Positions 1 through 11,827 of a stretch of 64,000 bases of DNA are shown here, one piece after another. Every line of letters starts with the position of its first letter. Position 1 is the first letter of the stretch. A program made the translations under genes and the position numbers. The DNA lies in NCBI RefSeq assembly GCF_030704535.1, contig NC_081813.1, forward strand, positions 2,380,001-2,444,000. The letters run 5' to 3'. The DNA comes from Vitis vinifera (lineage: Eukaryota; Streptophyta; Magnoliopsida; Vitales; Vitaceae). The notes beneath the pieces were generated by a model. The model was not told the origin of the DNA and ran no database searches. It was given only the letters and a program-made list of their open reading frames with translations.

Positions 1-2352
1 GTGTCTTCCTTGGTTACTCATCCACTAAAAAAGGATACAAGTGTTACAATCCCTCAGCAAGAAAATTTTACATATCTGCAGATGTCACTTTCACATAAAA
101 TAAACCTTTTTTCCTCAAGTCCTCTCTTCAGGGGGAGATTTCAATGATGGAAGATAGTCCTTGTGAGTCATTTGAACCTCTTGATCTTCCTCATGTCTCA
201 ACCCATGGTGATGAAGAACCTGAGTCATCCGAGTCAATCACACCTTAGTCACCCAATTTTACCAATGAACCCGTGTCATCCCCTGTTCCAGCTAGTGTTA
301 CTCGCAATTTTCCACAGTTTCCTAAGGTGTATTCAAGGGAAAAGGTTATTCCAAAACAAAAGTAGGTCCAAGAATCCAACTCAGACCTTGGGAATGAAAT
401 CACGGTAAGATCAAACCCACCTTTACATACACAACCTAGTGAAACTTCCACTGACTCAACAGACAACCTAGACCTAGACCTTCCCATTGCTGTCAGAAAA
501 GGCAACAGAGAATGCACTAATTGACCATTCTATCCACTATTACACTATGTGTCTCTTAAGCACCTATCACCAGCCGACAAGAATTTTATTGTGAGTCTAA
601 ACACCACTATCATCCCTAACACTATTTCTAAGGCATTGACAAAAAATGAATGGAAGGATGCTATGAGAGAGGAGATGAGTGCATTAGAAAACAATAAAAC
701 ATGGGAGATTGTTGAAAGACCGAAAGGGAAAAACATTGTTGATTACAAGTGGATTTTCACACTAAAATATAAGGCTGATGGATCTCTTAAGAAACATAAA
801 GCAAGATTGGTAGCCAAAGGGTACACTCAAACTTATGGAGTTTATTATTAGGAGACTTTTGCTCAAGTTGCAAAAAAATGAATACTGTCAGAATCCTGCT
901 GTCATTGGCTGCCCACTACAATTGGCAACTCCTACAGTATGATGTTAAGAATGCATTTCTTCATGGTGATTTAGATGAAGAGATTTACATGAACATCCCA
1001 CCGGGATTTGAGGGAAACACAGGTAACAAGGTGTGCAAGCTGAAAAAGGCCCTTTATGGTCTAAAACAATCTCCTAGGGCTTGGTTTGGGAGATTTTCAA
1101 AAGTCATGAAAGAGTCTAGGTACAAACAAAGTCAAGGTGACCATACTCTCTTTATTAAGCACTCGGTTGCAAGGGGAGTAACTGCTCTTCTAGTCTATGT
1201 TGACGACATCATAGTGACTGGAAATGATGAGAGAGAAAAACATGAAGTAAAACAAAGATTAACAACAGAGTTTGAAATAAAGGAACTAGGGAAACTGAAG
1301 TACTTCCTCGGTATTGAGGTGGCATATTCCACACAAAAAATCTTCATCTCTCAACAAAAGTATGTGATTGATTTATTGGCAAAAATAGGGAAGATTGGGT
1401 GTAAACTAGTCTCTACCCCAATGGATCCAAACCACAAGGTGGGAGAAGCTAAAGAAGAACCAGTGGTGGATAAAAGAATGTACCAAAGGCTGGTTGGCAG
1501 ACTCATATACCTTGCTCACACTCGGCTAGACATCGCCTACTAGGTGAGCATAGTCAGTCAATTCATGCATGATCCAAGAGAACATCACCTTCAAGCTGCT
1601 TGCAGGGTGCTACATTACTTGAAAGACAACCCCGAGAAAGGAATTTTGTTCAAGAAGAACAATACTCTTACTCTAAAAGCATACACCGACGCTGATTATG
1701 CAGGTTCCCTAGTGGATCGAAGATCAACTACAAGGTATTATACTTTTCTTGGGGGTAATCTAGTAACATGGAGAAGTAAAAAGCAAAATGTGGTAGCAAA
1801 GTCGTCTGCAGAATCAGAGTTTAGGGTCATTGCTCAAGGGTTGTGTGAACTACTTTGGCTGAAGATTATTCTAGATGATTTGAGAATCAAGTGAGATGGT
1901 CCTATGAAACTCTATTGTGACAACAAGTTAGCTATCAATATTGCTCATAACCCTATACAACACGATAGGACAAAACATATTGAGATTGATAGGCATTTCA
2001 TCAAAGAAAAATTGGAGGAAGGAGTAGTGTGTATGTCCTATGTTCCATCAGAACATCAATTAGCTGATATCCTAACAAAAAGGTTGAACAGTTCAATGTT
2101 TCACAATCTTGTATTCAAGTTGGGAATGGAAGGCATCTATTCCTCAGCTTGAGGGAGAGTGTTGAGCTGTAAATAGAATAGGAGAATTATTTTCCGATTA
2201 TGTTAGTTTCCTATTTCTGTAAATAGATAGTTTTATGATTTAGGAATAAATTAGTTTCCTATTATGTCTCTTGTTTCCTATTTCTTCTCTTGTAATCTCC
2301 TATATAAACTGTATGTATAGTCAATCTAATAGACAGAACTTATTATTTTTCA
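1..2352 (+). mobile_element. Ty1/Copia LTR retrotransposon, 3' part, decayed
   Basis: Plus-strand pol sequence entering from the left edge. In order it shows the integrase tail ([15 protein letters not shown] near the start), a long linker, reverse transcriptase (about 620-1540, with the YVDDIIVTGND active-site motif) and RNase H (about 1680-2150, with the plant Copia motifs DADYAGS and KHIEIDRHFIKE). A purine-rich tract (cttgagggagag) precedes TGTTGAGC at about 2160, which I take as the start of a 3' LTR of roughly 190 bp. The LTR end near 2352 is approximate because the 5' LTR is outside the window. The coding region is broken in several places (about four), so this is a fossil of moderate age. 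It lies opposite in orientation to the anoctamin-like gene and appears to sit in one of that gene's introns. Confidence 0.9.
2160..2352 (+). repeat. Putative 3' LTR of the Copia element
   Basis: Begins TGTTGAGCTG directly after a polypurine tract and contains a promoter-like AT-rich stretch with 'tatataaact'. The right boundary is inferred from a TTTTCA end and cannot be checked without the 5' LTR. Confidence 0.5.
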
Positions 2353-2379
2353 TTTGTGTCACTTATTAATAATAAACCA

Positions 2380-2486
2380 AGTTGAAGAATATAGAGTATT
2401 TGAGCATCAGAGCACAGAGCCAATTAGAAAACAAAATTGAAGAATATATAGTATTTGACCATTAGAGCACAAAGCCAGTTAGAGTG
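2380..2486. repeat. Short tandem duplication, period ~58 bp
   Basis: 'gttgaagaatatagagtatt' at 2381 and its near copy at about 2439 are each followed by the same 'agagcacaRagccaRttag' sequence. The two copies differ at a handful of bases. It lies between the Copia LTR and anoctamin exon 3, in intron sequence. Confidence 0.7.
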
Positions 2487-2663
2487 CACAATACCAACTG
2501 ATAATAACAGCAAACTAAAGGAAACTGAGAAACATGAAGGTAGAAAAGTAGTTGTTTAGGTCATAATAATTTATTTGGCAAAATGCCCTTAAACTGCACA
2601 GTATGACCATAGTTCAACCGCCTCAAAATTGAGAAATAAAGGAGTACACAGTGAATGACTCAC

Positions 2664-3940
2664 AATTCCATAGATTAAGTGATTGAAGCAACGAAATCGC
2701 TCCCACCAACTAAACAATGAACCATCCGGCTGTCTCACAAAAGCTTCAACCTCATCCCACTCAAATTGTAAATCCATTCCTGAGAGCGAAAGTGAGTATG
2801 AGTTATTACTCCTATGTGGAAGAAACCATAATTGTAAAAATCAGCATTTTTAATCAAGAAATTTTATTATGAAAATCCATTAGTAAGGATTTTAAACCAG
2901 GGACAATAAAAACCAAAAGATAAAATGAAAACAGCATAGTATACCAATATGAGTTGGTTTCTTTATTTGCAACTCAGCTGCAGCCCTCCCCAAAGTTTCC
3001 AAAGGTGCAGCCAGCTGGAAGAAGAATAATCACAATCAAAACTGTTACCCAATTGCACCAAATTTCCATGTTAGACAAAGTACAGAAACAACAATTAATC
3101 CGAACAGGGACAAAATGAATTTCTTTCTTTAATTCCATTAAAATATATATATATCCTAGAAAAATAACATGCTAAATCCATACAATATAGCAAACATAAA
3201 ACTCAAATTTTCCTAATCAGAAAGAACTATCGATCTAAAAATGCAAAAGAATAACTTGGAACAAGACCTGGTGACTCCACTGAATTTTGCAAACCAATGC
3301 AGTTAATTTGCCTTATCAGAAACATCCAAAGACCAAACCAGCATACCATAAAATTCCTTTTTCACTGCAAGAGGTCATACATCACTGGATATTGGTATAA
3401 AACCCTAAATACACTATAATCATGATAAAATTCTCTAAATTCATTGGGGTGACTGACTTTTTTGGTGGCCATCCACCTTCCACAATCCTCTTCCCTCCTA
3501 TAGGCTTTAGACAAGCTACCTGAGGGATAGAACATTCAATACCAGACACACACGCATAAAACCAATATTCTCATGAGAAATTCCATGAATCACAAGAGAG
3601 TTATTAATCTTTTCATCAGAAAAAATTTGCTTAAAATTTAAAAGCACAACAAAATTCCAATTGCATGAACCAGAAGATGGCTAAATGGAAAATTCAACAA
3701 TAGGGAGAAAATACAACGCAGTAGAACATTACAAAGGTAAGAACAAAATCAAACCTTAATAAACTCATCTGCAATGCCAATAACCTTCTCAACTGTCAAA
3801 CCCGCCTGCTTAAACTCCTCTACAAGAACCTCCACGCAATCAAAACTCTCATCTCTTTCCTTCACGGCCCGCTTTGGCACCACCACCCCTATCTCAAAAG
3901 CAGTGCGTTCCTCACCTTGCCCATTCATTTCTTTGCCCAA
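2664..3940 (-). CDS. Anoctamin-like (TMEM16 family) protein, first three coding exons, gene runs off left edge
   Basis: Family: plant homologue of animal TMEM16 channels/scramblases, a multi-pass membrane protein, usually one gene per plant (Arabidopsis At1g73020 type). Three minus-strand exons join in frame. Exon 1 is 3940-3755 (starts [18 protein letters not shown], ends DEFIK, donor GTTTGA). Exon 2 is 3014-2945 ([19 protein letters not shown], acceptor cttccag). Exon 3 is 2779-2664 ([16 protein letters not shown], then LFSWWERF, donor GTGAGT). The glycine at the exon 2/3 junction is split G|GA. This is only about 124 residues of the cytosolic N-terminal region; the membrane domain (normally another ~520 residues) is not in the window. 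No exon 4 is visible between 2352 and 2663, so the next intron is at least 2.6 kb and holds the Copia element. The start could also be the second Met (MNGQGEE). I cannot tell whether the gene is intact beyond the edge. Confidence 0.85.
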
Positions 3941-4440
3941 TCCACCCTTCCCACCTCAAAACCTCAACAAAACAACACCAGAAACGGCTTCAATAACCCA
4001 AACACCCAAATGGGTCTCCCTGTTCAAACCAGAACAAACCTCGCATCAACCAATTAGACGAAATAACCGGTACTCAGCTCCCCAATGAAGCCAGGAACAC
4101 CCAAGAACGGCCAAGCTCAAATCAATACTCGATCAACCAAAGAGATTAATTTTCTGGCCAAAGGACGAAATGGGTCCTTGAAAACATTGAAAAAAATAAA
4201 ACATGGATTGAGAAAACAGGTGTCTGCAAAATCGAGGATTGGGGAAGAACTATGGACGGCGACGGACACGTGGATCCGGACATGTCCCTTTGTGGAGTAA
4301 TCATTTGGGTGAGTCGCGAGGTACGATTCTCTATGTATCCTCGGTGTCTGTGATATATAATGCCTGCTTGATCCACTCGTGACCACCCACCTCTCCCCCC
4401 TCTCTCTGTCTCTCTCTCTCTGCTATACAGCCTATACCCA
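3941..4440 (-). promoter_or_regulatory. 5' leader and promoter region of the anoctamin-like gene, with CT-rich tract
   Basis: Sequence directly upstream of the anoctamin start. A CT microsatellite (about 4390-4421, ctctctctgtctctctctctct) is a common feature of plant core promoters and leaders, read here as GA on the minus strand. The short open frames in this stretch on both strands show no family resemblance and are not called. Confidence 0.4.
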
Positions 4441-6836
4441 ATTTGCAGGCGATGATGAGCTGAAAGCTAGATATGAGGGTTCAAGCATTATACCATGAAA
4501 AAAACACTACAATACAGCATCTGTAATGCTTTTTGTTCTATATTCCTTCATTCTTTTTTGTGGGGTTGGGTTATTTACTAACCATAGGGTTGAAAGCTTT
4601 GCAATAAGGACAGGTGATAGAGAGAATCGATAAGGTGAAACTGTGGAGGCTGTGTCTGCAGAGTATTGGTGGGTACGTTACCTTGTTATGAAGCAGATCC
4701 TGTTTGGATACAATCATTTAATGTATGTATGTTTTTATTTGAAATTCAAATGAAATAAAGAGTGGGTTTTTGAATTTGTAAGGTTGGAAACTTCTTCCCT
4801 TCCCCACCCACCCACATTCCTTATAAAAAAACTAAAATATTTGGGGTTGTCTTAAGGGGTAATGGAATATTGTTTCAATGCTTAATCCTAATTTCAATGA
4901 AGTTGGATCGAGCTTTTTAAGGTCCGTGTTTTTTTTTTATTGAATTTCGTTTTAACTAAAAATAATTTGTTGATATCAATTAATATAATTAAATTAAATA
5001 TTTAATTTTTTTTATTCAATAAAAAAATACCACTTAAATCTTATTTTCATTAACTTTTAAAAAAAATTAGAAATTCAAAATTGTTTTTAAATTTCAATAA
5101 AAATTTGTATACCCATTTGGTAATTTTTGCTTAAAAACCACCTACCAAAAATTATTAAAATGTTATTTCTTGTAACAATTCTATTTTGTCTTATATAATA
5201 AGTTTTTTTTTTCATATTTAATAAAATTTTTATAATATTAATATCATCGTTTTAAATATTATTTCTCATTAATGCTTTATTTTAAGTTATGTAAGAAATG
5301 ATCTTGTGTGTTAATGGGGCATGATATCGATATGATTTTTATATAATTATGGATTTAATCCAAAAGCTAAAAACAAAAGGCTATCTTAAAGTGGACTCTA
5401 AGCATATTTGAATTGGTTCATAAAAAGTCAAGATCTAATTTATAACTTAGATAAGCCCTTTTGTTCATATTTGTATAGCTTTATTAACAAAAAATTATAC
5501 TTGAGTTAAGAAATTATTATTTTTTTCTAAAATATTTTATTTTATCGTATTTTATTATATTGTTTTATTTAATAAATATTTATATAATTAATATTATTGT
5601 AAAAAAATTATAACTTTGACTTTAATTTTAAATTTCAAAGACAGTAAATTTTTTTGAAACTATTAAAAACTAGAAATCCATTCATTCTAAAAGCTTAAGG
5701 CTTGGTAGTTGTTTTTGAAAATTATTTTAAAAAATAATTTTTGATAAGAGTTTTTGAAAATTATTCTATGATTTGATTTTTTAGAACAAATTTTTAAAAT
5801 TATTTTATATAACAAAAGTTTTTTGGAAACTTAGAATGTTTTTAACCTATTTTAAATATTTTTTTAAGTAATTTTTATAGTTAGTGTTTTATTTTTAATC
5901 ATTTTATATGTTTGTATAATTATTTCTTAAAATAATATAAAATAATTAAAAGATGTTATCTTAAAACATTCTATTTTTTATTTTTAATAATAGAAAACAA
6001 AAAACAGTTTTTGTTATAAAGAATATAAAACTATTATAAAAAACAATTTTCAAACACACCCTTAAGTTCTATTTGGGAAGTGTTTTCGAAAATAGTTTTT
6101 AAAAACTATTTTTTTCAGAATTGTTTCGTTGATATTTTATAAAATAAAATTTTGTTTAAGAACTTTAAATGATTTTAAACTATTTTCTATATTTTTAAAA
6201 ATATTTTTTATATCTAATACTTTATTTTATATAATTATTTTTTAAAACAAAAAACAAGTAAATATAACTAAAATCAACAAAAAAAATTATTCAAAAATAC
6301 CAAAAATTTAAAAATAGGAAATTATTTTATATTTTTTGGTTGTTAAATATATTTCTATTTTTTTTATATGAAAATTTGAAAATTATTGTTCTTGAAGTGC
6401 TTGTATTTTCACGTGTATATTCATTATAATTATTTAATTATTTATTATTATAATTATGGTATATTTTTATCTCTATTTTTTGCACATGTTTGATTATATC
6501 ATTAATACGATGAAATAAAGACAAGCAAACATTAATTTATTACAAAAGGACAAGATTTCTTCACGTGATTTAAGAGAAAATAAGGTTAATAACCAATTTA
6601 ATCCACAAAACCTAAACCCTCTATCAATTTCGAATTTTAAATATTTAAATAATTGAAACTTTCATCAAAAGGAGAATATTTTATAATTATAAAAAAAATA
6701 TAATTATTAAAAAAATTTACTATCTTAAATTTTAAAATATTTGTTAATTATTTTAGGGAATTCTTTTTTTAGATTAATTTTTTATTTTTTATAAAAATTA
6801 TTATTATTTTATATTTTATTTTGAAAATATAAAAAA
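4441..6836. other. AT-rich intergenic region without a gene
   Basis: Very AT-rich, with no coding sequence I can support. It contains one MITE-like element (5692-6065) and a second similar AT-rich stretch starting at 6066 (gtgttttcgaaaatag, followed by a palindromic aaaaacta/tagtttttt core) whose right end I could not fix. Confidence 0.6.
5691..6066. mobile_element. MITE-like element with terminal inverted repeats
   Basis: The left end reads cttaaggcttggtagttgtt and the right end, reverse-complemented, reads cttaagggtgtgtttgaaaa. Both are followed by AT-rich sequence rich in 'aaaattattttaaaaaat'. No coding capacity. A clear target-site duplication was not found. Related AT-rich elements occur at 13393-13733 and elsewhere in the window. 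Confidence 0.5.
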
Positions 6837-6959
6837 TTGGAAAGTGTATCCAAACAACACGTTAATTCATTGAAATTGAGGTTGGAAAATGGAAGGGAGC
6901 GAGGGAGCAGGGGCCCACTTGACGCATCAGATGGGATAGGCCTCCAGGTCAAGACAGTG

Positions 6960-6995
6960 GGTTGGGCCGAATTTGAGCTTGGTTTGGCCCATTTG
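6960..6995 (+). promoter_or_regulatory. Paired site II (TGGGCC / GGCCCA) motifs upstream of CHMP1
   Basis: TGGGCC at 6963-6968 and GGCCCA at 6986-6991 lie about 225-255 bp before the ATG of the ESCRT-III gene. Site II elements are TCP-factor targets common in plant housekeeping and proliferation genes. Functional assignment is inference. Confidence 0.4.
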
Positions 6996-7216
6996 GGTTA
7001 CGCTTTATTGTCAATACAAAGCTTGGTCAAGGAGAAAACAGTAATTTCAGAAATCTACGCGTATATTCGCCTTCTCCTCGAAGAAAGTCCCACTAAGAGG
7101 TTGCTCGGAAGGCAAACGCCAAACCCTAAGGCTCGAGAGTCAAATTCCTCACAACCAATCCCCGAAATCGAATTTTCTGACGCAGGAACCGTAGATCGGA
7201 GATCATCCAAGAAACC

Positions 7217-7825
7217 ATGGGAAACACAGAGAAACTGATGAACCAAATCATGGAATTGAAGTTTACCTCGAAATCCCTCCAACGCCAGGCGAGAAAGTGC
7301 GAGAAAGAGGAGAAAGGCGAGAAACTCAAGGTCAAGAAAGCGATCGAGAAGGGCAACATGGACGGAGCCCGTATCTACGCCGAGAACGCCATCCGCAAAC
7401 GCACCGAGCAGATGAACTACCTCCGCCTCTCCTCACGCCTCGACGCCGTCGTCGCCCGCCTCGACACACAGGCCAAGATGACCACCATCAGCAAGTCCAT
7501 GGGCTCCATCGTCAAGTCTCTCGAATCTACTCTTGCCACCGGCAATTTGCAGAAGATGTCCGAGACGATGGACCAGTTCGAGAAGCAATTCGTCAACATG
7601 GAGGTTCAGGCCGAGTTTATGGAGAGTTCCATGGCTGGATCGACCTCGCTTTCGACTCCGGAGGGAGAGGTCAACAGTTTGATGCAGCAAGTGGCGGATG
7701 ATTACGGCCTGGAGGTGTCGGTGGGGCTGCCACAGCCGGCGGCGCACGCGGTTCCGGCCAAGGCGGAGAAGGTCGACGAGGACGATCTTTCCAGGAGGCT
7801 TGCAGAGCTCAAGGCCAGAGGTTGA
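7217..7825 (+). CDS. CHMP1: ESCRT-III subunit CHMP1 / VPS46 (charged multivesicular body protein 1)
   Basis: A single uninterrupted 202-codon frame starting in good context (gaaaccATGGGAA). The protein is a Snf7-family ESCRT-III component: basic helical N-terminus ([20 protein letters not shown]), a central coiled-coil segment and an acidic C-terminal half. It ends in [16 protein letters not shown], a textbook MIT-interacting motif (MIM1) that binds VPS4 and LIP5. In plants CHMP1 acts at late endosomes in forming intraluminal vesicles and sorting auxin carriers and other plasma-membrane proteins for the vacuole. Length matches Arabidopsis CHMP1A/B (~203 aa). It is intronless and much more GC-rich than its surroundings, and reads as intact. 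The leader contains 'aaaccctaag' near 7122. The overlapping long frames on both strands here are shadows of this GC-rich coding region. Confidence 0.96.
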   Translation: MGNTEKLMNQIMELKFTSKSLQRQARKCEKEEKGEKLKVKKAIEKGNMDGARIYAENAIRKRTEQMNYLRLSSRLDAVVARLDTQAKMTTISKSMGSIVKSLESTLATGNLQKMSETMDQFEKQFVNMEVQAEFMESSMAGSTSLSTPEGEVNSLMQQVADDYGLEVSVGLPQPAAHAVPAKAEKVDEDDLSRRLAELKARG

Positions 7826-8264
7826 TCGGAATTGAATGCTAGGGTAAATGTTTTGATGTTATCTTCGATATTTGGAATGGAGTTTATAGCATATTGGAAA
7901 GACTTATCGTGTAAATTTAAACGAATTTGGATTTGACCAATGTTTGTTAAATATGGATATTGATGCCTAGCTATTTGCATGCGGTTGAATATGTGTCTGG
8001 GATTATTACTAATGCAGAAAAGAGGCGCATATGTACATTTAGATGATTTCTAATTCCAAATGTTCTTTCCCTGTTCTCTTGTTTCCAATCAGTTTTTTTC
8101 CTCAGAAATACTAGTTAGTACTGTTGAACATGTTATTGGATGAAATTGATTTGGCTTTTTAGGTATTTTATGCAATGTGGAATCATTGTGTGTAGATTCA
8201 TGCAAATTTTAATAGAATGTGATTCTGATATTTTGTATCATGTGAATTTTGAATGAGTGTGCCT

Positions 8265-8462
8265 TTGGGGTTATTGGTAATGCCCTCTAGAAGCAGGTGG
8301 ATGCCATGAGTTTGAGCCTCCTTGGCATTCCTCTAGCAGCAAACTGGAGGTACTGAGATTGAGCCTCCTCTGCATTTAACTGGTGTATGATAGAGGGGTA
8401 GACCCATATCATCTAGGATTTGAGGATCAATGCCTGACTGTTGGGGTGGACATGTTCCCACA
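8265..8462. repeat. Imperfect internal repeat, possible degenerate SINE
   Basis: 'gagtttgagcctccttggcatt' and 'gagattgagcctcctctgcatt' recur about 48 bp apart. The 'gtttgagcctcc' string vaguely resembles a Pol III B box, but no convincing A box or poly-A tail is seen, so SINE origin is only a guess. Confidence 0.25.
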
Positions 8463-9130
8463 CAAATTTGAATGAAATGTGATTTGATTCTTGTCCTGGA
8501 TGTGTGCGTGCTTGAATGTGATATGCCCGCAAATTTGATTGAAAGGCAATTTGGGTTCTCTCCCAGAGCATGTATTTCTCAATATAATCATGTTTCCTTA
8601 ATGGGTTTGGTTTGATGTATTTTATCTTTTGTCTTATTAGCCATTAAGGAATTGGGTATCATATCTGGGTTGTCTTTGGAATTAAATTTAATGTTGAAAG
8701 ATTATAAATTGACCGAATTGTGATTTGTGTTTCTAAATACTTGTATTTATGTTCTATGGATGTAGACATTGATGCCTTTGATCAACTCTTTTTTGGATCC
8801 CTTGCTTTTATCAAGTTGCTTGGGATTCTGTATGAGAGAAATAATATATGTATTAATGAACTACAATTTTGGTGGAGCTATGAAAGCCTGTTGTAGAAAA
8901 GAGGACCTACTATGAAATGCCATGGGAGAAACTTCTTGTGTGATGTGATTTTATGTAGACTGTGTGTTATATATGGTCTATAGATATTGATGCCTTCTAT
9001 TACAGTCTTGCTTGTACCGGTTGTGTTATTTGTAAAAAGATTTTGTTAAAAAGAAAACACGAAGAAATTTTATTCTCTGAAAAGTTTGATAAAGTCCAAT
9101 AGTTTTATTATTGTTGGTTCATCTGCATTT

Positions 9131-9279
9131 GGAATGTTAAATGCCACTGGTTTCTTGATTGGTTTGATTCCCATCCGTCGTATGTTATTCTATACTTTGC
9201 GTATGAAATGTTAAATGCCACTGGTTTCTTGATAGGTTTGTTTCCCACCCATTGTATGCTATTCTCTACTTCATATGAT
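9131..9279. repeat. 74-bp tandem duplication
   Basis: Unit 1 (9131-9204) and unit 2 (9205-9279) share 'aatgttaaatgccactggtt' and the following 'attctMtactt' segment, with about ten differences. Non-coding. Confidence 0.8.
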
Positions 9280-10121
9280 GGGTGAGAAGATGCAATTGCA
9301 TTTCCTACACTACCATGGTAAGCTATTCAGGTTTCTGCCACATGTTCTATGACCCGTGGCCGTAGAATAATATGGTGCTAAATGTATTGATCATACTTAT
9401 GTTTTACTGAGATTGTATCAATTCAGCTGAAAACAATGAGTATCATATACTGAAATTTGGAGTAATAGAAACCTATTGGAGAAGAGGACCTTTTATAAAA
9501 TGCTATAGGAGATTAGAAACTGTTTAAATACCAGTTGAATCAAAGCTAGGAAGGTAGTAGGTGAGGCAAAACATAGCAGATCTTGTTGATTGTGTTATTA
9601 GAGAGATTGAGAATTGTACAAAAATCTGAATAATTCAAAAGGGGAGAAGCCAGTGGAACTTTTTGGGGATAAAGTCAAGGAGAAAATTGAGAGCTGTAAT
9701 GAAATAGAGGAAGATGTATGGCTAGTATGAAAATATCTTCTTCTTTTGTATTTCTCAGGTACCAAACATTAGGGTAGGAAACAAACCTATCTTAACAAGG
9801 GAAAATCAGTAAGTATGATGAGGGAGCTATATTAATATTGTCTTTGCTTCAGTGTAGTAAATCAAAATTATGATGATGATCCCGTCTATACCATCGAAGA
9901 GGTAGGTCATAAGCATATCAAGAAGTGGAAGGAAACTGCTTCTGATGTATAAAATCCCACACTAATACTTGTTTCCCAAACATCAATTAGATCTCACGAA
10001 TAAGTTTTGTCATAGCATACAGAAGCCAAAAGGTCAAATAGATGAACCCCAAAGTATAGAACTTGTTTGGTTAAGACCACATTAGATAGCTTACAATAGG
10101 ATAACACACATCTATGGTAAT

Positions 10122-11069
10122 TCACTGTCTCATTGATTGGTTCTTCTTCATTCGAGGAGTTGCTTCACTATCTTTAGGTGCCGAGATAGCCATGCTTGCA
10201 ATCTTTTGAAGCTTCTTTTGAACCTTCTCAAATAGTTTTGTGGATCGTGTTTGAGACAAATGGAATCCTATCGCATCCAAGTACCAGCCGCTTCGCCCCT
10301 GGAAACCCACGATCCGGCCCCCATCCATCGATAGAGAAAACGGTGTTCCTTCTTCAACCCCAAACGGCCCAAATGTTCTTCGGTTGCTCTTGAACGTAAG
10401 TGATCGGATTACAGGGCTGCCACCGTACACCACCGGACAGTAGTGGCCGCTCACACTGATCAAGATCTCTTCTGGGTATTGCAGCTTGACCTGATTCAAT
10501 GAAACATGAATTATCTCTTCATATTCTACTGTTTGTATGTGATGTTATTGGGAAGTACAAAGGAACAAGCAAAAATGGAGAAGGGAAATATGAGTACAGA
10601 TCCTGCTTCTACCTCTGCAGTCTTGTTGCCCCCAACGCCTCCATGTTTTTGGCCAGTAACTGGCTTGCCATTTTTATCGTACACAACACGGATCCAGTCG
10701 ATGCAGCGATCGTAAACTATTGTGATCCCTCTCACCCCACTGTAACTCCCATCGTCCCAACTCGATCCACCATCACCTCCCCATGCTCCTACTACCATGC
10801 TCAGCTTTTTCTCATTTGAATGGTCCTTCTCACCTTCCTACAAAAATATCGTAACATGGCCACCCTCGAAAAAACTAAAAATCCCTTACAATAATAGGAG
10901 AAATGATCATCAAAAGTTTATGCAAAACCGAAAAAGGAGTTGTAATTTGTAAACTTCATACCATATTGATGGAGCAAGTGGGCAGAACAGCTGCGGAAGT
11001 GGCCTTGGCTTGTGGTGGTGAGTGGTGCTGATATAGACCAACAGGTAGGTGGAAGGTTTCAAGCAGTAT
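10122..11069 (-). CDS. Jacalin-related lectin, copy 1 (single jacalin domain)
   Basis: Minus-strand gene. Exon 2 is 10837-10613 (EGEKDHSNEKKLSMVVGAWG onward, acceptor tttttgtag, donor GTAGAAG). Exon 3 is 10490-10122 (VKLQYPEEILISVSGHY to KKNQSMRQ stop). A leader exon ends at 10962 (donor GTATGAA). The mannose-type jacalin beta-prism is complete: WGGDGGSSWDDG near the N-terminus, TFGPFGVEEGTPF in the middle, and the ligand loop GRSGWYLDAIG with the canonical G-x3-D motif near the C-terminus. A basic ~40-residue tail follows. The ATG that opens the sister gene is ATA here (11069-11067), so translation probably starts at the ATG closing exon 1 (10964-10962), giving about 198 aa. Resembles JAL/RTM1-like cytosolic lectins, usually stress- or defence-linked; sugar specificity is not deducible. 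Confidence 0.85.
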
Positions 11070-11827
11070 CTGATTCCAATTCTTTCACCATATGGGAAAG
11101 TGCTTTTGCCTCGTTGTACCCATCATTTTGGACCACAACAAGGGGATACAATTCCTCATCACAACTCGAATATGGCATGCTTTTCTTGAGTTGAATTTGT
11201 GTAGATTCTAAAATTTGTTCTAAGGTTCTTTTATTCAAAAGTTTTAGGCTCGTTTTTATTCATAGATCTTTAGCCCATACACTTTTATTTGTATTTTTAT
11301 TATTTTATCGTATTTATTTTTAATAAAAAATAAAATAAAATTGGAAATAAGGAAAATCAGAATAAAATAAAATAAAATAAATACAATGTGCCCCTACATT
11401 AACCTCCCTTCCCCCCATCTGACGCCTGCTCCACGGTTCACACACCATTGCCGCACTTGCCTCCCACCATCCAGCCATACCACCTCCATTCACAATGTCG
11501 GTAGCACCACCACCAGCCATCCTCCTGCCATCACTTCCAGACATGGTCTCCGTAGGCATCTCCCCTATCTTTACGTCTCCCCTGTAAAGCTGAAACATGA
11601 GGTGAGTCTTCTTTTCCTTCCCCAAAATTATATGTACATAATAATTTTAATTTTGAATGAGTGTGCCCCTGGAAACAATTCACCTGAAAACAATGGTTTG
11701 CAGATTGTTCAGAATTGCTTTGGGTGTGCTTTGTGCACCCATGGTATTATACTAGATTTAAAAGTAATAAATTATTTTTATATGCGGGTTAAGAATTCGT
11801 ATTGTGGGTTATCTTCGTGTCATGTCA
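11070..11827. other. Intergenic region upstream of jacalin copy 1
   Basis: Promoter side of copy 1, then AT-rich sequence and a GC-rich island at about 11390-11610. The island has open frames on both strands (up to 149 codons) rich in Pro, Ser, His or Gly. I recognise no protein family in either frame and leave them uncalled. Confidence 0.5.

Larger units (their letters stand above)
7826..10121. other. Intergenic region between CHMP1 and the jacalin genes
   Basis: Contains the CHMP1 3' UTR, then T-rich low-complexity sequence with no recognisable exon on either strand. Two local structures stand out: an imperfect internal repeat with 'gagYttgagcctcctYkgcatt' at about 8320-8380 and a 74-bp tandem duplication at 9131-9279, described separately. 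Confidence 0.6.

Noticed and set aside
4085-4386. Open frames on both strands upstream of the anoctamin-like gene
   Set aside because: Promoter or leader sequence; no family match and no splice partner.
7297-7747. Long alternative frames over CHMP1 (134 codons plus, 104 codons minus)
   Set aside because: Shadows of the GC-rich CHMP1 coding region.
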